DNA from: Rhodoferax sp. GW822-FHT02A01
GTDB lineage: Bacteria > Pseudomonadota > Gammaproteobacteria > Burkholderiales > Burkholderiaceae_C
Length of the DNA: 64,000 nt
Assembly (NCBI RefSeq): GCF_038784515.1
Contig: NZ_CP152376.1
Coordinates: 2,356,001-2,420,000, forward strand
Direction: 5' to 3'
Shown here piece by piece: positions 15,706 through 24,649 of this stretch (position 1 is the stretch's first letter; the number at the start of each line of letters is the position of its first letter). The notes beneath the pieces are model-generated. The model saw only the letters and a program-made list of their open reading frames with translations. It was not told the DNA's origin and did no database searches. The translations under genes and the position numbers were made by a program.

Positions 15706-17913
15706 TCAAGGCTTGTCGGGTGCGGAGCGCAGCACCCGCAGTCCGTTGAACACCACCAGCAGGCTGGCGCCCATGTCGGCAAACACCGCCATCCACATGG
15801 TTGCGCCATTGAACAGCGCCAGCACCAGGAACACCGCCTTGATGCCCAGCGTCAGGCTGATGTTCTGCCACAGGATGGACTGAACCCGGCGTGATAAATG
15901 GATGGCCTGCGGGATGCGGCGCAGGTCGTCATTCATGATGACCACGTCGGCCGCCTCCATGGCGGTGTCGGTGCCCGCGCCGCCCATGGCAAACCCAATG
16001 TCGGAGCGCGCCAGTGCGGGTGCATCGTTGATGCCGTCGCCAGTCATGGCCACAAAGCCGTATTGCGCTTGCAGCTGTTCAATGGCGGCCAGCTTGTCTT
16101 CGGGCAACAGGTTGCCGCGTGCATCGTCTATGCCCGCCAGTTTGGCAATGGTGCGGGCGGTGGCCAGGTTGTCACCGGTGAGCATTACCGACGTTACGCC
16201 CAGCGCATGCAGCTGCGCCAGCGCTTCGCGCGAGCTTTCCTTGATGGTGTCGGCAACCGCAAAGATGGCCAGAACCTGGGTTTGCGTGGCAAGCAGGGTG
16301 ACGGTTCGGCCCAGCGCCTCATGGACGGCCAGACGGGCCTCGATTTCCGGACTGCAGATGCCGCGGTCTTCTATCAACCGGTGGTTGCTCAGCAGAATGG
16401 CGAGCCCATTCTTGGTGGCCTGAACGCCTCGCCCGGGCAGTGCTGTGAACGCCTGCAACGCGCCGTCCACGGGCAGACCCAGGCCGCTGGCAATGGCAAG
16501 AGACACCGGATGGTCCGAGTGCCCCGACAAGTCGGCTGCCCATTGGCGCACCTGGGCCTCGCTGTATTCGGTAGCGAGGATTTCGGTGGCAACCAGACGC
16601 GGCTTGCCCTGGGTGATGGTGCCGGTCTTGTCCAGCGCAATGGCCTTGATCTTGCGGGCGTTTTCCAGATGCACGCCGCCTTTGATGAGAATCCCGCGCC
16701 GGGCAGCCGCCGCCAGTCCGCTCACCACCGTGACCGGGGTCGAGATGACCAGTGCACACGGGCAGGCGATCACCAGCAACACCAGGGCCTTGTAGATGGC
16801 CTGCATCCAGGTCCAGTGCAGCAGCCACGGCGACAGCAGGCAGACGGCCAGTGCCAATGCAAAAACGGCAGGGGTGTAGAGCGCGGCGAACCGGTCCACA
16901 AACTGCTGGGTTGGTGCGCGTGATCCTTGCGCCTGCTCCACTGCGTGGATGATGCGCGACAACAGCGTGGCATTGGCGGCCGACGTGACCTGCATCTCGA
17001 AGCAGCCCGTGGTATTGATGGTTCCGGCAAACACCGGGTCGCCCGCAACCTTGTCCACCGGAATGCTCTCGCCCGTGACCGGCGACTGGTCAACGGCGGT
17101 GGTGCCCGACAGAATGGTGCCGTCCAGTGGCACCCGGGCGCCGGGTTTTACGCGGATGACCGTGCCGATGGCAAGGGTCTTCACCAGGCTTTGCTGCCAA
17201 CTGCCATCTGCCTGACGCACCTCGGCCATTTCGGGCGTCATGTCCAGCAACCCCTTGACGGCATTGCGCGCACGGTCCACCGAGCGGGCCTCTATCAGTT
17301 CGGCAATGGCGTAGAGCGCCATCACCATGGCTGCCTCGGGCCACTGCCCGATCAGAAAGGCGCCTGTTACCGCCACCGTCATCAGTGCGTTGATGTTGAG
17401 ACGCAGGTTGCGCAGCGCCGCCAACCCTTTGACGTAGGTAGAAAAACCCGCCAGTGCGATGGCCAGCGCGGCCAGGATCATGCCAAGGGCGCTCCATGGC
17501 AGACCAACAGGGGCCAGGTACGAAACCGCTTCCGCACCAAAGGCCAGCGCCAGCGCCACTGCATAGCGTGGCAGGCCCTCTGGGAGGGCAAAGGCCGCGT
17601 GCGCGTAGTGGTGCTCATGTCCATGGCTGTGGTCGTGGCCTTCATGACCATGGTCATCGTGATCCGTGGCTTCGGAAATCGGCAGCACCTTGAAGCCCGC
17701 CTTGCGGATCGCCTCCAGTGCGGCAGGAATCGACTCGGCGGGCGCATCGATGGTCAGTGTGCGTGCGCCGAGCTGAAAGTTCAGGCTGCGCAGGCCAGGT
17801 ATGTTGGTCAGCGCATGGCGGATCTCACCTTCCTCGGCCGCACAATCCATGCTCGGGATACGGAAAACGGGTGTGTTGGCGGGTTCTGCTGCAGCTGTTG
17901 TGTTGGGGCTCAT
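15706..17913 (-). CDS. Zn/Cd/Pb-exporting P1B-type ATPase
   Basis: A 735-residue heavy-metal ATPase of the CadA/ZntA group. Order: an HMA-like domain (about 14-75) with SMDCAAEEG instead of the usual CxxC, a His-rich linker (about 82-105, HDDHGHEGHDHSHGHEHH), membrane helices, the A-domain TGESIPVDK, the CPC motif in IACPCALVIST, the phosphorylation site DKTGTITQ, the HP motif in GHSDHPVSL and the hinge TGDGINDAPAL. It pumps divalent soft metals from cytoplasm to periplasm. Start follows GAGGA. It is divergent from a MerR regulator with a MerR-type operator between them. Confidence 0.93.
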   Translation of the reverse strand: MSPNTTAAAEPANTPVFRIPSMDCAAEEGEIRHALTNIPGLRSLNFQLGARTLTIDAPAESIPAALEAIRKAGFKVLPISEATDHDDHGHEGHDHSHGHEHHYAHAAFALPEGLPRYAVALALAFGAEAVSYLAPVGLPWSALGMILAALAIALAGFSTYVKGLAALRNLRLNINALMTVAVTGAFLIGQWPEAAMVMALYAIAELIEARSVDRARNAVKGLLDMTPEMAEVRQADGSWQQSLVKTLAIGTVIRVKPGARVPLDGTILSGTTAVDQSPVTGESIPVDKVAGDPVFAGTINTTGCFEMQVTSAANATLLSRIIHAVEQAQGSRAPTQQFVDRFAALYTPAVFALALAVCLLSPWLLHWTWMQAIYKALVLLVIACPCALVISTPVTVVSGLAAAARRGILIKGGVHLENARKIKAIALDKTGTITQGKPRLVATEILATEYSEAQVRQWAADLSGHSDHPVSLAIASGLGLPVDGALQAFTALPGRGVQATKNGLAILLSNHRLIEDRGICSPEIEARLAVHEALGRTVTLLATQTQVLAIFAVADTIKESSREALAQLHALGVTSVMLTGDNLATARTIAKLAGIDDARGNLLPEDKLAAIEQLQAQYGFVAMTGDGINDAPALARSDIGFAMGGAGTDTAMEAADVVIMNDDLRRIPQAIHLSRRVQSILWQNISLTLGIKAVFLVLALFNGATMWMAVFADMGASLLVVFNGLRVLRSAPDKP

Positions 17914-17951
17914 GGGGTGTCCTCACCATTCGCAATGGCTTTGTTGCCTGT

Positions 17952-17982
17952 ATTAAAAACCCTGTAGCTGCTACAGAGTCAA
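17952..17982 (-). promoter_or_regulatory. MerR-type promoter and operator of the metal ATPase
   Basis: Read on the minus strand: -35 TTGACT (17977-17982), a 19-bp spacer and -10 TTTAAT (17952-17957). The spacer holds the perfect 15-bp palindrome CTGTAGCTGCTACAG (17962-17976). A 19-bp spacer with a central dyad is the hallmark of MerR-regulated metal promoters, where the regulator untwists the DNA when metal binds. It drives the ATPase gene. Confidence 0.85.
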
Positions 17983-18026
17983 GTTTGTGCCAGAGTACCC
18001 CTCAAGCACCCCAACAGGACACGCCC

Positions 18027-18509
18027 ATGAAAATCGGAGAACTGGCCCAACGCACCAACACCCCGGTAGAAACCATCCGCTATTACGAGCGCGAGGGGCT
18101 GCTGGCCGAACCCGGTCGCAGCGAGGGCAACTACCGCGTTTACGAAGATGCGCATGCGCAGCGTCTGTCCTTCATCCGCCATTGCCGCGGGTTGGACATG
18201 ACGCTGGAAGAAATCCGCGTGCTGCTCCGTTTCAAGGATGCGCCCACGGAAAACTGCCGCGAAGTCAATGATTTGCTGGACGAACACATAGGCCATGTGG
18301 CCCAACGCATCCGTGAATTGCGCTCGCTGGAAAAGCAGCTCAAGGCCTTGCGCGAAACCTGCATGGTCTCGCAGGACGCAGAGCATTGCGGCATCCTCAA
18401 CGAACTCACCGAGATCGCAAGAAAGCCGGTCAGCTCAGCCGGACGCGAAGGCCATGTGCACGGTGCGCATAGCGGCAGTGGTCAGCGCAAGACTGCGCAC
18501 AAGCACTAG
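18027..18509 (+). CDS. cadR: MerR-family metal regulator (CadR/PbrR type)
   Basis: A 160-residue regulator. The N-terminal MerR helix-turn-helix reads MKIGELAQRTNTPVETIRYYE, followed by the long dimerisation helix. The metal site cysteines are in PTENCREVN, ETCMVSQ and EHCGIL, the arrangement of CadR/PbrR proteins for Cd, Pb or Zn. The tail is His-rich (GHVHGAHSG and HKH), another CadR feature. It would activate the divergent ATPase. The ATG at 18027 is chosen because it begins the canonical DNA-binding domain. Which metal is sensed cannot be decided from sequence. Confidence 0.9.
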   Translation: MKIGELAQRTNTPVETIRYYEREGLLAEPGRSEGNYRVYEDAHAQRLSFIRHCRGLDMTLEEIRVLLRFKDAPTENCREVNDLLDEHIGHVAQRIRELRSLEKQLKALRETCMVSQDAEHCGILNELTEIARKPVSSAGREGHVHGAHSGSGQRKTAHKH

Positions 18510-18517
18510 GTACCGGA

Positions 18518-20317
18518 TCAAGTCGACACAAGTTCCCGCCCCACAGCCTCCGCCACCCGAATGCCATCCACTCCCGCCGACATGATGCCGCCGGCATAGC
18601 TGGCACCTTCACCCGCAGGGTAGAGGCCGCGCACATTGCTGCTTTGCAGGTCTTCGCCGCGCGGCATCTTCAGGGGTGACGATGTGCGTGTCTCCACACC
18701 GGTGAGCACCGCATCGGCCATGTCAAAGCCGCGTATTTTCTTGCCAAACACAGGCAGCGCTTCGCGCAGTGCCTCGATGGCGTAGGCGGGCAGGCTGGGG
18801 GCCAGGTCGCCGAGCTTGACGCCGGGTTTGTAGGAAGGCAGGACGTTGCCGAACTGGGTTGACGCGCGCGCCGCCAGAAAGTCGCCCACCAGTTGGCCGG
18901 GTGCTTCGTAGCTGCTGCCACCCAGTGCATAGGCGCCGGCTTCAAGCTGGCGCTGGAAGGCAATGCCCGACAGCGGGTGCGCGGCCTTGGGGTTCTGGGC
19001 ACGAAGTGCTGCCGCTTCCCTGGCGTAGCGTGCGCCTTTGTCTGTGCCAAAGGCCTGCACAAACGTGGCTTCGTCCTGCGGGTAGTCTGCAGGGTCTATG
19101 CCGACCACCATGCCGGCATTGGCGTTGCGTTCGTTGCGCGAATACTGGCTCATGCCGTTGGTGACCACACGGCCAGGCTCGCTGGTGGCGGCCACCACGG
19201 TGCCGCCGGGGCACATGCAAAAGCTGTAGACCGCGCGCCCATTGGCGGCGTGGTGGACCAGTTTGTAGTCGGCCGCACCCAGCATGGGGTGACCGGCGTG
19301 ACGGCCCCAACGCGCCTTGTCGATCACGCCCTGCGGGTGCTCGATGCGAAAGCCTACCGAGAACGGCTTGGCCTGCATGGCCACGCCGCGCTCGTAGAGC
19401 ATGGCGAATGTGTCGCGCGCACTGTGGCCCAGGGCCATCACGACGTGCCGGGCTGGCAAGGCGTAGGTGGTGTTGCTGGGCACGTCCAGCACCTGCAGTC
19501 CGGTGAGTTGGTGCTCGTCGCCATGGGGTTCCAGCAACACATCTATCACGCGCTGTTCAAAGCGTACTTCGCCGCCCAGCGCCACGATTTGCGCACGCAG
19601 GTTTTCCACCACCTTCACCAGCTTGAAGGTGCCGATATGGGGGTGTGCTTCGTACAGGATTTCGGGTGGCGCGCCGGCCTTCACAAATTCATCCATCACC
19701 TTGCGGCCCAGAAAGCGTGGGTCCTTGATCTGGCTCCAGAGCTTGCCGTCGGAAAACGTGCCAGCGCCGCCTTCTCCAAACTGCACATTGCTTTCCGGGT
19801 TGAGATTGCGTTTGCGCCACAGGCCCCAGGTGTCCTTGGTGCGTTCACGCACCGTCTTGCCGCGCTCCAGCACCAGCGGCTTGAACCCCATTTGGGCCAA
19901 TACCAGCGCTGCAAACATGCCGCAGGGGCCAAAGCCCACCACCACGGGGCGCTCGGACAGGTCTGCGGGGGCATGTACTGCCAGGCGGTATTGCATGTCC
20001 GGCGTGGCGCCTATGTGGGCGTGACCGGCAAACTGGGTCAGCAGCTTCTCTTCCAGCGGTGCAGACACGGTGATGTCCACGATGTACACCACCACCAGAT
20101 CCGCCTTGCGGGCATCGAAGCTGCGCTTGAATACATTCAGGTGCTCGATGTCTTCGGGTTGGATGTTCAGTGCCTGGGCGGCAAGCCGCTTGAGCGCCTC
20201 GATGGGGTGGGCAACCGGGGCACGATCGGCCTCGGTTTCAGCGGGTGCATCGGCAGCGCGGCGTACCTCCACCGGAATGGCGGAAAGCGGGAGTTTGAGT
20301 TCTGTGAGTCGAATCAT
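18518..20317 (-). CDS. FAD-dependent dehydrogenase (COG2509 type)
   Basis: A 599-residue flavoprotein. After an N-terminal domain of about 110 residues, the dinucleotide motif appears as PVVVGFGPCGMFAALVLAQMG. Later features are the FGEGGAGTFSDGKL segment and a C-terminal FAD contact GLYPAGEGASYAGGIMSAGVDGIRVAE. These match the uncharacterised COG2509 dehydrogenases related to thiazole-type and HI0933-like flavoproteins. Substrate is unknown. ATG 20317 is preferred over upstream in-frame starts because it gives the conserved MIRLTELKLPL start. It is convergent with the MerR gene, 8 bases apart. Confidence 0.85.
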   Translation of the reverse strand: MIRLTELKLPLSAIPVEVRRAADAPAETEADRAPVAHPIEALKRLAAQALNIQPEDIEHLNVFKRSFDARKADLVVVYIVDITVSAPLEEKLLTQFAGHAHIGATPDMQYRLAVHAPADLSERPVVVGFGPCGMFAALVLAQMGFKPLVLERGKTVRERTKDTWGLWRKRNLNPESNVQFGEGGAGTFSDGKLWSQIKDPRFLGRKVMDEFVKAGAPPEILYEAHPHIGTFKLVKVVENLRAQIVALGGEVRFEQRVIDVLLEPHGDEHQLTGLQVLDVPSNTTYALPARHVVMALGHSARDTFAMLYERGVAMQAKPFSVGFRIEHPQGVIDKARWGRHAGHPMLGAADYKLVHHAANGRAVYSFCMCPGGTVVAATSEPGRVVTNGMSQYSRNERNANAGMVVGIDPADYPQDEATFVQAFGTDKGARYAREAAALRAQNPKAAHPLSGIAFQRQLEAGAYALGGSSYEAPGQLVGDFLAARASTQFGNVLPSYKPGVKLGDLAPSLPAYAIEALREALPVFGKKIRGFDMADAVLTGVETRTSSPLKMPRGEDLQSSNVRGLYPAGEGASYAGGIMSAGVDGIRVAEAVGRELVST

Positions 20318-20348
20318 GGCGGGCTCGTGGTGATCAAGCAGGGTGCCA

Positions 20349-20377
20349 ATGATACGGGCAGCGCTGCGGGCTGGACA
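20349..20377 (-). promoter_or_regulatory. Weak candidate promoter for the FAD dehydrogenase
   Basis: On the minus strand TATCAT (20349-20354) with a 17-bp spacer to TGTCCA (20372-20377). The -35 matches only three of six bases, and it occupies the same six bases as the forward -35 of the VOC gene. Confidence 0.3.
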
Positions 20378-20400
20378 GCGGGCCCGGGCGGACCTATATT
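20372..20400 (+). promoter_or_regulatory. Sigma-70 promoter of the VOC gene
   Basis: TGGACA (20372-20377), 17-bp spacer, TATATT (20395-20400). This is one of the closest matches to the sigma-70 consensus in the window. It predicts a leader of about 50 bases before the ATG at 20458. Confidence 0.65.
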
Positions 20401-20457
20401 GCCGCAACAATCAACCTCGGGGAGGCCCCTTCAACCGCATGACAACAGGAGAACTCC

Positions 20458-20826
20458 ATGCGCAACCCTATCGGATGGTTTGAAATTTACGTGGACGACA
20501 TGGCGCGAGCGCGCAAGTTCTACGAGTCGGTGTTTCAGATAGCCCTGCAGCCGCTGGAAGGTGGCGGGCCCAGCATGCTGGCATTTCCTTCGTCCATGGA
20601 AGACTATGGGGCCGGAGGCACACTGGTACATATGCCCGGCTTTCCCGCGGGCGGCAACAGCACCTTGGTGTATTTCTCCTGCGATGACTGTGCGGTGGAG
20701 GAATCTCGGGTGGTTGCTGCGGGCGGCAAGATCCAGAAGCCCAAGATGTCCATCGGACAGTACGGCTTCATTTCGCTGGTGGTGGATACCGAGGGCAATA
20801 TGCTGGGGCTGCACTCCATGTCCTGA
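20458..20826 (+). CDS. VOC (glyoxalase-fold) family protein
   Basis: A 122-residue protein with the vicinal-oxygen-chelate pattern: IGWFEIYVDDMARARKFYESVF at the start, a second beta-alpha unit from about residue 65, and the closing IGQYGFISLVVDTEGNMLGLHS. It probably works as a dimer. The family covers glyoxalases, dioxygenases and resistance proteins; this short form is usually annotated only as VOC. It begins behind CAGGAGAACTCC and has its own promoter and terminator, so it is a single-gene unit. Confidence 0.88.
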   Translation: MRNPIGWFEIYVDDMARARKFYESVFQIALQPLEGGGPSMLAFPSSMEDYGAGGTLVHMPGFPAGGNSTLVYFSCDDCAVEESRVVAAGGKIQKPKMSIGQYGFISLVVDTEGNMLGLHSMS

Positions 20827-20830
20827 ACGC

Positions 20831-20856
20831 AAAAGGGGGCCTGAGCCCCCTTTTTT
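20831..20856. terminator. Bidirectional intrinsic terminator
   Basis: AAAAGGGGGC-CTGA-GCCCCCTTTT forms a 10-bp stem with a tetraloop and runs into TTTTTT on the plus strand; the complement has a shorter T-run. It lies between the convergent VOC and cysK genes and can end both transcripts. Confidence 0.9.
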
Positions 20857-20875
20857 GGCTTCAAGAAAGTCTTCC

Positions 20876-21793
20876 TCAAGCAGGCAGGAAGCCCTCAACC
20901 GAGAGGTAGCGTTCCCCCGTGTCGTAGTTGAAGCCCAGCACGGTGGAGCCCGCCGGGATTTCAGGCAGTTTTTGTGCAATCGCAGCCAGTGTGGCACCGC
21001 TGGAAATACCCACCAGCAAACCTTCTTCACGCGCACTGCGCCGCGCATATTCGCGGGCTGGCTCGGCATCGACCTGGATCACGCCGTCCAGCAGCTCGGT
21101 CTTGAGGTTCTTAGGGATGAAGCCTGCACCAATGCCCTGGATCGGGTGGGGCGAAGGCGCTCCGCCAGAGATCACGGGAGAGGCCGTTGGCTCCACTGCA
21201 AACACCTTGAGCTTGGGCCACTTGGCCTTGAGCACCTGTGCCACGCCGCTAAGGTGTCCGCCGGTGCCAACGCCGGTGATGATGTAGTCCACGCCATTGG
21301 GGAAGTCGTTGAGGATTTCCTGCGCCGTGGTGCGCACGTGCACATCGATGTTGGCGGGATTTTCGAACTGCTGCGGAATCCAGGCTCCGGGCGTTTGTGC
21401 GGCCAGTTCCTGCGCGCGGGCGATGGCACCCTTCATGCCTTTTTCGCGCGGCGTGAGATCAAAGCTGGCGCCGTAGGCCAGCATCAGGCGGCGACGTTCG
21501 ATGGACATGCTGTCGGGCATCACCAGTATCAATTTGTAACCCTTGACCGCAGCCACTAGCGCCAGACCCACGCCGGTATTGCCTGAGGTGGGCTCGATGA
21601 TGGTGGCGCCGGGCTTGAGTTCGCCACTCTTTTCGGCCGCTTCGACCATGGATAAGGCAATACGGTCCTTGATGGAGCCCCCGGGATTGCTTCGCTCGGA
21701 TTTCACAAACACGTTGTGCGTGGTCCCGAAAAGACGGTTGATGCGGATATGGGGTGTGTTGCCAATGGTTTGCAGTACGTTGTCAAAGCTCAT
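20876..21793 (-). CDS. cysK: Cysteine synthase (O-acetylserine sulfhydrylase)
   Basis: A 305-residue PLP enzyme that makes cysteine from O-acetylserine and sulfide. PLP lysine is Lys42 in [11 protein letters not shown]; the substrate loop is TSGNTG and the phosphate-binding glycine loop [10 protein letters not shown]. The C-terminal LVGISSGA is also typical. Length and motifs fit CysK better than CysM. The start follows GGAGGCCCC. It is a single gene ended by the shared terminator. Confidence 0.93.
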   Translation of the reverse strand: MSFDNVLQTIGNTPHIRINRLFGTTHNVFVKSERSNPGGSIKDRIALSMVEAAEKSGELKPGATIIEPTSGNTGVGLALVAAVKGYKLILVMPDSMSIERRRLMLAYGASFDLTPREKGMKGAIARAQELAAQTPGAWIPQQFENPANIDVHVRTTAQEILNDFPNGVDYIITGVGTGGHLSGVAQVLKAKWPKLKVFAVEPTASPVISGGAPSPHPIQGIGAGFIPKNLKTELLDGVIQVDAEPAREYARRSAREEGLLVGISSGATLAAIAQKLPEIPAGSTVLGFNYDTGERYLSVEGFLPA

Positions 21794-21885
21794 GGGGCCT
21801 CCAAAAGGTGGGATTAGGTTGCGACATTGTGGGCTAGTTTTTCAACAGATTTCTGTATATGCATATGCAACCCCTGCGCAAGCCT

Positions 21886-21891
21886 GATAAT
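21886..21891 (+). promoter_or_regulatory. -10 element of rnpB
   Basis: GATAAT ends six bases before the 5' end predicted for the RNase P RNA from its P1 helix (21898). The -35 region is not clear; an ATATGCATAT palindrome (21857-21866) lies upstream. Confidence 0.5.
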
Positions 21892-21897
21892 CGGGGA

Positions 21898-22266
21898 GTG
21901 AAGCCCACCAGACCACCGCTGGTGCAATTCTGGAAACAGAGCACTGGAGGAACGTCCGGACTGCATAGGGCAGCGTAGCAGCTAACGGCTGTCCACCGAC
22001 AAGTCGCAAGACCCTAAGGTGAGGATCAGAGCAACAGAGACGAGTTTTGGACTCGGACGCAACGCAAGTTGCGGCACGAGCCCAAAGGTGAAACGGGCAA
22101 TCTCTACGCGCAGCAATACCAAGTAGGCACACGTTGACGGGGCCCCCGGAGTGTGCGGGTAGGTAGCATTGAGCCGCTCGGGTGACCGACGGCCCAGAGT
22201 AATGGTGGTCACGTGAGGGGAAACCCTCACGCACAGAATCCGGCTTACCGGTGGGCTTCACACTTT
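21898..22266 (+). ncRNA. rnpB: RNase P RNA (type A)
   Basis: This is the catalytic RNA that trims the 5' leader of tRNA precursors together with the RnpA protein. The ends are set by helix P1: GTGAAGCCCACC (21898-21909) pairs over 12 bp with GGTGGGCTTCAC (22250-22261). Conserved regions are present: GGAGGAACGTCCGGACT near 21945 (CR I), AGAGCAACAGAGACGAG in the middle, and ACAGAATCCGGCTTA at about 22233-22247 (CR V). Total length about 365 nt is normal. The exact 3' end is uncertain by a few bases. It lies between divergent cysK and the CBS gene. Confidence 0.95.
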
Positions 22267-22320
22267 TGCCCCCATTTTTGCGGTATGGTTACTTATCGCT
22301 CACCATTCATCGGAGGCACT

Positions 22321-22746
22321 ATGCGACCAGTACGCGAGTTGTTGAAGAATCAAGATGCACCCTGGAGCCTCAAGCCGCAAGACAGCGTGTTTGACGCCCT
22401 GAAAATCCTGGCCGATCACGATGTAGGTGCACTGATGGTGATGGACCAGGGCAAGCTGGTGGGAATCCTTTCCGAGCGCGATTACACCCGCAAGATCGCG
22501 CTGGCAGGTAAGGCGTCCAAGGACACGTTGGTAAAGGACATCATGACGTCCAAGGTGCTCACGGTGGATGCCAGCGCCCGTACCGAGGACTGCATGAGCC
22601 TGATGAGCCAGAAGAAGATCCGCCACTTGCCGGTGGTGGATGGCGACAAGGTGCTGGGCCTGATCTCCATCCGCGACTTGCTGGATGAAATCATCAAGGA
22701 CCAGGAGTCCACCATCAACCAGCTACAGACCTACATCGCCAGCTAG
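22321..22746 (+). CDS. CBS-domain protein
   Basis: A 141-residue protein made of two CBS domains (about 8-60 and 72-130), with LVGILSERDYTRKIAL and VLGLISIRDLLDEIIKD as the paired motifs. Such stand-alone CBS pairs bind adenosine nucleotides and act as energy or redox sensors; no partner is visible here. ATG 22321 is preceded by TCGGAGGCACT, a strong ribosome binding site. The end overlaps the convergent pseudouridine synthase gene by four bases. Confidence 0.9.
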   Translation: MRPVRELLKNQDAPWSLKPQDSVFDALKILADHDVGALMVMDQGKLVGILSERDYTRKIALAGKASKDTLVKDIMTSKVLTVDASARTEDCMSLMSQKKIRHLPVVDGDKVLGLISIRDLLDEIIKDQESTINQLQTYIAS

Positions 22747-23669
22747 AACTTCTCGTGCGCCGTCAGGTAGCGCCATTGGCCTACCGGCAGGTCACTCACC
22801 GTGACGCGGCCCAGGCGGATGCGGCGCATGGCGGTGATTTCCAATCCGGCCTTCTCGCATAGATAGGCCACCAAGCCGGGATGCGCGCCCTTGATCGCAA
22901 AGCGCAACTTGCTCGACTCCGGGGTGGTGCTGTTGATACTGAACTTGGTATGCGGCAACGGGTTGCGTTCATCGTTGAGCGCTCTGGCAATTTTCTGCAG
23001 ATGCTCCGGCTGCACTTCGCCCCGGACGTCGACGATGAGTTCGTGCTCCATCGCACCCAAGTCCTCACTGAGCTTGCGCGTGACGCGCCAATCCTGGGTG
23101 AACACCACCAGCCCGCTGGCGCCCGTCTCCAGCGGGACTTCGGCTTCCAGATGCAACAAATGGCGTTTGAGCTGGCGAATGCCGGACGGATCGTCGGCGT
23201 AGTGGTTTTGCGCGGTGAGCAGTGTGCGGGCATTCTTGACCTGTGGCTTGCCGCCCCGACTCTTGGCGGGAGCCGCGCGGGGCACTTCGTCCTCATCGTC
23301 GTCTTCCGTGTCCACTCCGTCCAGCCAGCCGGGAGGCTTGTTCAGGATCAAAGTCACATCACCCAGGTTGAGCAAAGTGGCGTCGGGTGAGAGGGTCACG
23401 GTCTGCTGCTGCACGCGAAACGGCGGATCTTCCACCACCACGCCATTGACCATGACCCATCCGCCCTCTATGTAGCGCTCGGCTTCGCTGCGGGAACAGC
23501 CCTTGAGTTGCATGACCTTCTTGGAAAGCCGTTCGCCCTCATCCACCACTGGCTTGGTCCGGTCCACCGTGCGTGGGCGGTTTCTGGGTTTGGGGCCACC
23601 GGTTCGCGGCACTGCGGGCTGTGCTGCTGTTTGCCCTTGCGGAGGTGCGGCTCTGCGAAACGTACTCAT
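22743..23669 (-). CDS. RsuA/RluF-family pseudouridine synthase homologue with altered active site
   Basis: A 308-residue protein: a basic, Pro-rich tail (1-45), an S4 RNA-binding domain (about 46-105, GERLSKKVMQLKGCSRSEAERYI), an acidic insert (DTEDDDEDE) and the synthase domain. In this family the catalytic aspartate lies in RLDxxTxGL; here the same place reads PLETGASGL, so the aspartate is Glu181 and the arginine is Pro. It may be an RNA-binding protein without synthase activity, or a subfamily with changed chemistry. Its start overlaps the stop of the upstream MBL hydrolase gene (ATGA), so both are co-expressed. Confidence 0.85.
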   Translation of the reverse strand: MSTFRRAAPPQGQTAAQPAVPRTGGPKPRNRPRTVDRTKPVVDEGERLSKKVMQLKGCSRSEAERYIEGGWVMVNGVVVEDPPFRVQQQTVTLSPDATLLNLGDVTLILNKPPGWLDGVDTEDDDEDEVPRAAPAKSRGGKPQVKNARTLLTAQNHYADDPSGIRQLKRHLLHLEAEVPLETGASGLVVFTQDWRVTRKLSEDLGAMEHELIVDVRGEVQPEHLQKIARALNDERNPLPHTKFSINSTTPESSKLRFAIKGAHPGLVAYLCEKAGLEITAMRRIRLGRVTVSDLPVGQWRYLTAHEKF

Positions 23670-24634
23670 AGCCCACCCCGATCGTCGGGGGGCATCTGTT
23701 GCAGCTGCTGGATGTGCTCCACATGCGCCAGCAAGGAGCGTCTGGCTACCGGCCAGATGCGCGGGTCCACATCGTCATAGGCCAATGGCAGCCACTGGTC
23801 CAGATTGCCCTGCGGGTTGGACTGCATCACCGTGGCAATCTTGGCTTCGCGCTGCAGGCGATGCGCCTTGAGGTGGGCAATCGCCGTCAGAGCATGGGTA
23901 ATGACGTGGCCATGGGCCGGCAGAATGAACTCCACCTGCATCTGGCTGCATTGGGCATGCAACACATCCAGCGAGTGCAGGTAGTGGCCCATGTGGCCGT
24001 CCGGTGGATCGATTACCGTGGTGCTGCCGTTGAGGATGTGGTCGCCGGAGAACAGCAAACCATCCTCTTCGAGCAGCAGGCACACGTGGTTGGCAGCATG
24101 GCCAGGGGTATGGATGACGCGCAGACTGTGGGTGGCCACCTGGGCATCGTCGCCTTGGCCCGTCACGGTCAGGCGCAAGACTTCGCCGTCCTCCAGCGCC
24201 CTGTCCGGCGTGAATGCACTGGCCGCGCGTGCCGTGGGTGCAGACGGCAGGCCAAGAATGGGCGCAATGACGCCGTTGGCGGCGCACAGTGCCTGCAACG
24301 GTTTGGCGCCAGGGGAGTGGTCAGGGTGCGAATGGGTACACACAATCATGCGGATATTGCCGCCAAGGCCATCCGCATGGGGTGCTGCTTGCCACAGGCG
24401 TTGGACATGGTCCGCATCGGCAGGGCCCGGATCTATGACCAGAAATCCCGCATGCGCATCTCCTACCAGGTAGCTGTTGGTGCCGGGCCCGGTCATGACA
24501 CCCGGATTTGGGGCTGTCAGCCGCCACACGTTTTTCAGAATGGCAACGGGCTTGTCGGACTGCCAGTCAGTGGGGGCCGGAATGGCGGCGGTTGCGGGGT
24601 GAAGGATTTGCGATGGTCTTGGCATGCGGGCCAT
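23666..24634 (-). CDS. MBL-fold metallo-hydrolase
   Basis: A 322-residue metallo-beta-lactamase-fold hydrolase. The zinc motif [10 protein letters not shown] (HxHxDH) is present, with later ligands in [20 protein letters not shown] and LPAHGH. The N-terminus [16 protein letters not shown] and a C-terminal winged-helix region (from about 255) match the LACTB2-like group, which includes RNases and glyoxalase II relatives. ATG 24634 or 24625 are both possible; the frame stays open upstream but runs antisense through dapF, so a longer protein is unlikely. It is coupled to the pseudouridine synthase homologue, perhaps hinting at an RNA role. Confidence 0.87.
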   Translation of the reverse strand: MARMPRPSQILHPATAAIPAPTDWQSDKPVAILKNVWRLTAPNPGVMTGPGTNSYLVGDAHAGFLVIDPGPADADHVQRLWQAAPHADGLGGNIRMIVCTHSHPDHSPGAKPLQALCAANGVIAPILGLPSAPTARAASAFTPDRALEDGEVLRLTVTGQGDDAQVATHSLRVIHTPGHAANHVCLLLEEDGLLFSGDHILNGSTTVIDPPDGHMGHYLHSLDVLHAQCSQMQVEFILPAHGHVITHALTAIAHLKAHRLQREAKIATVMQSNPQGNLDQWLPLAYDDVDPRIWPVARRSLLAHVEHIQQLQQMPPDDRGGL

Positions 24635-24649
24635 TTTGCAGCAAGCGCG

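Noticed and set aside
18893..20542. 549-codon plus-strand frame opposite the FAD dehydrogenase
   Set aside because: The minus strand shows a full flavoprotein with cofactor motifs; the plus frame is unsupported and runs into the VOC gene in another frame.
21842..22261. Minus-strand frame across the RNase P RNA
   Set aside because: The region is explained by rnpB with P1 pairing and conserved regions; the frame has no protein signature.
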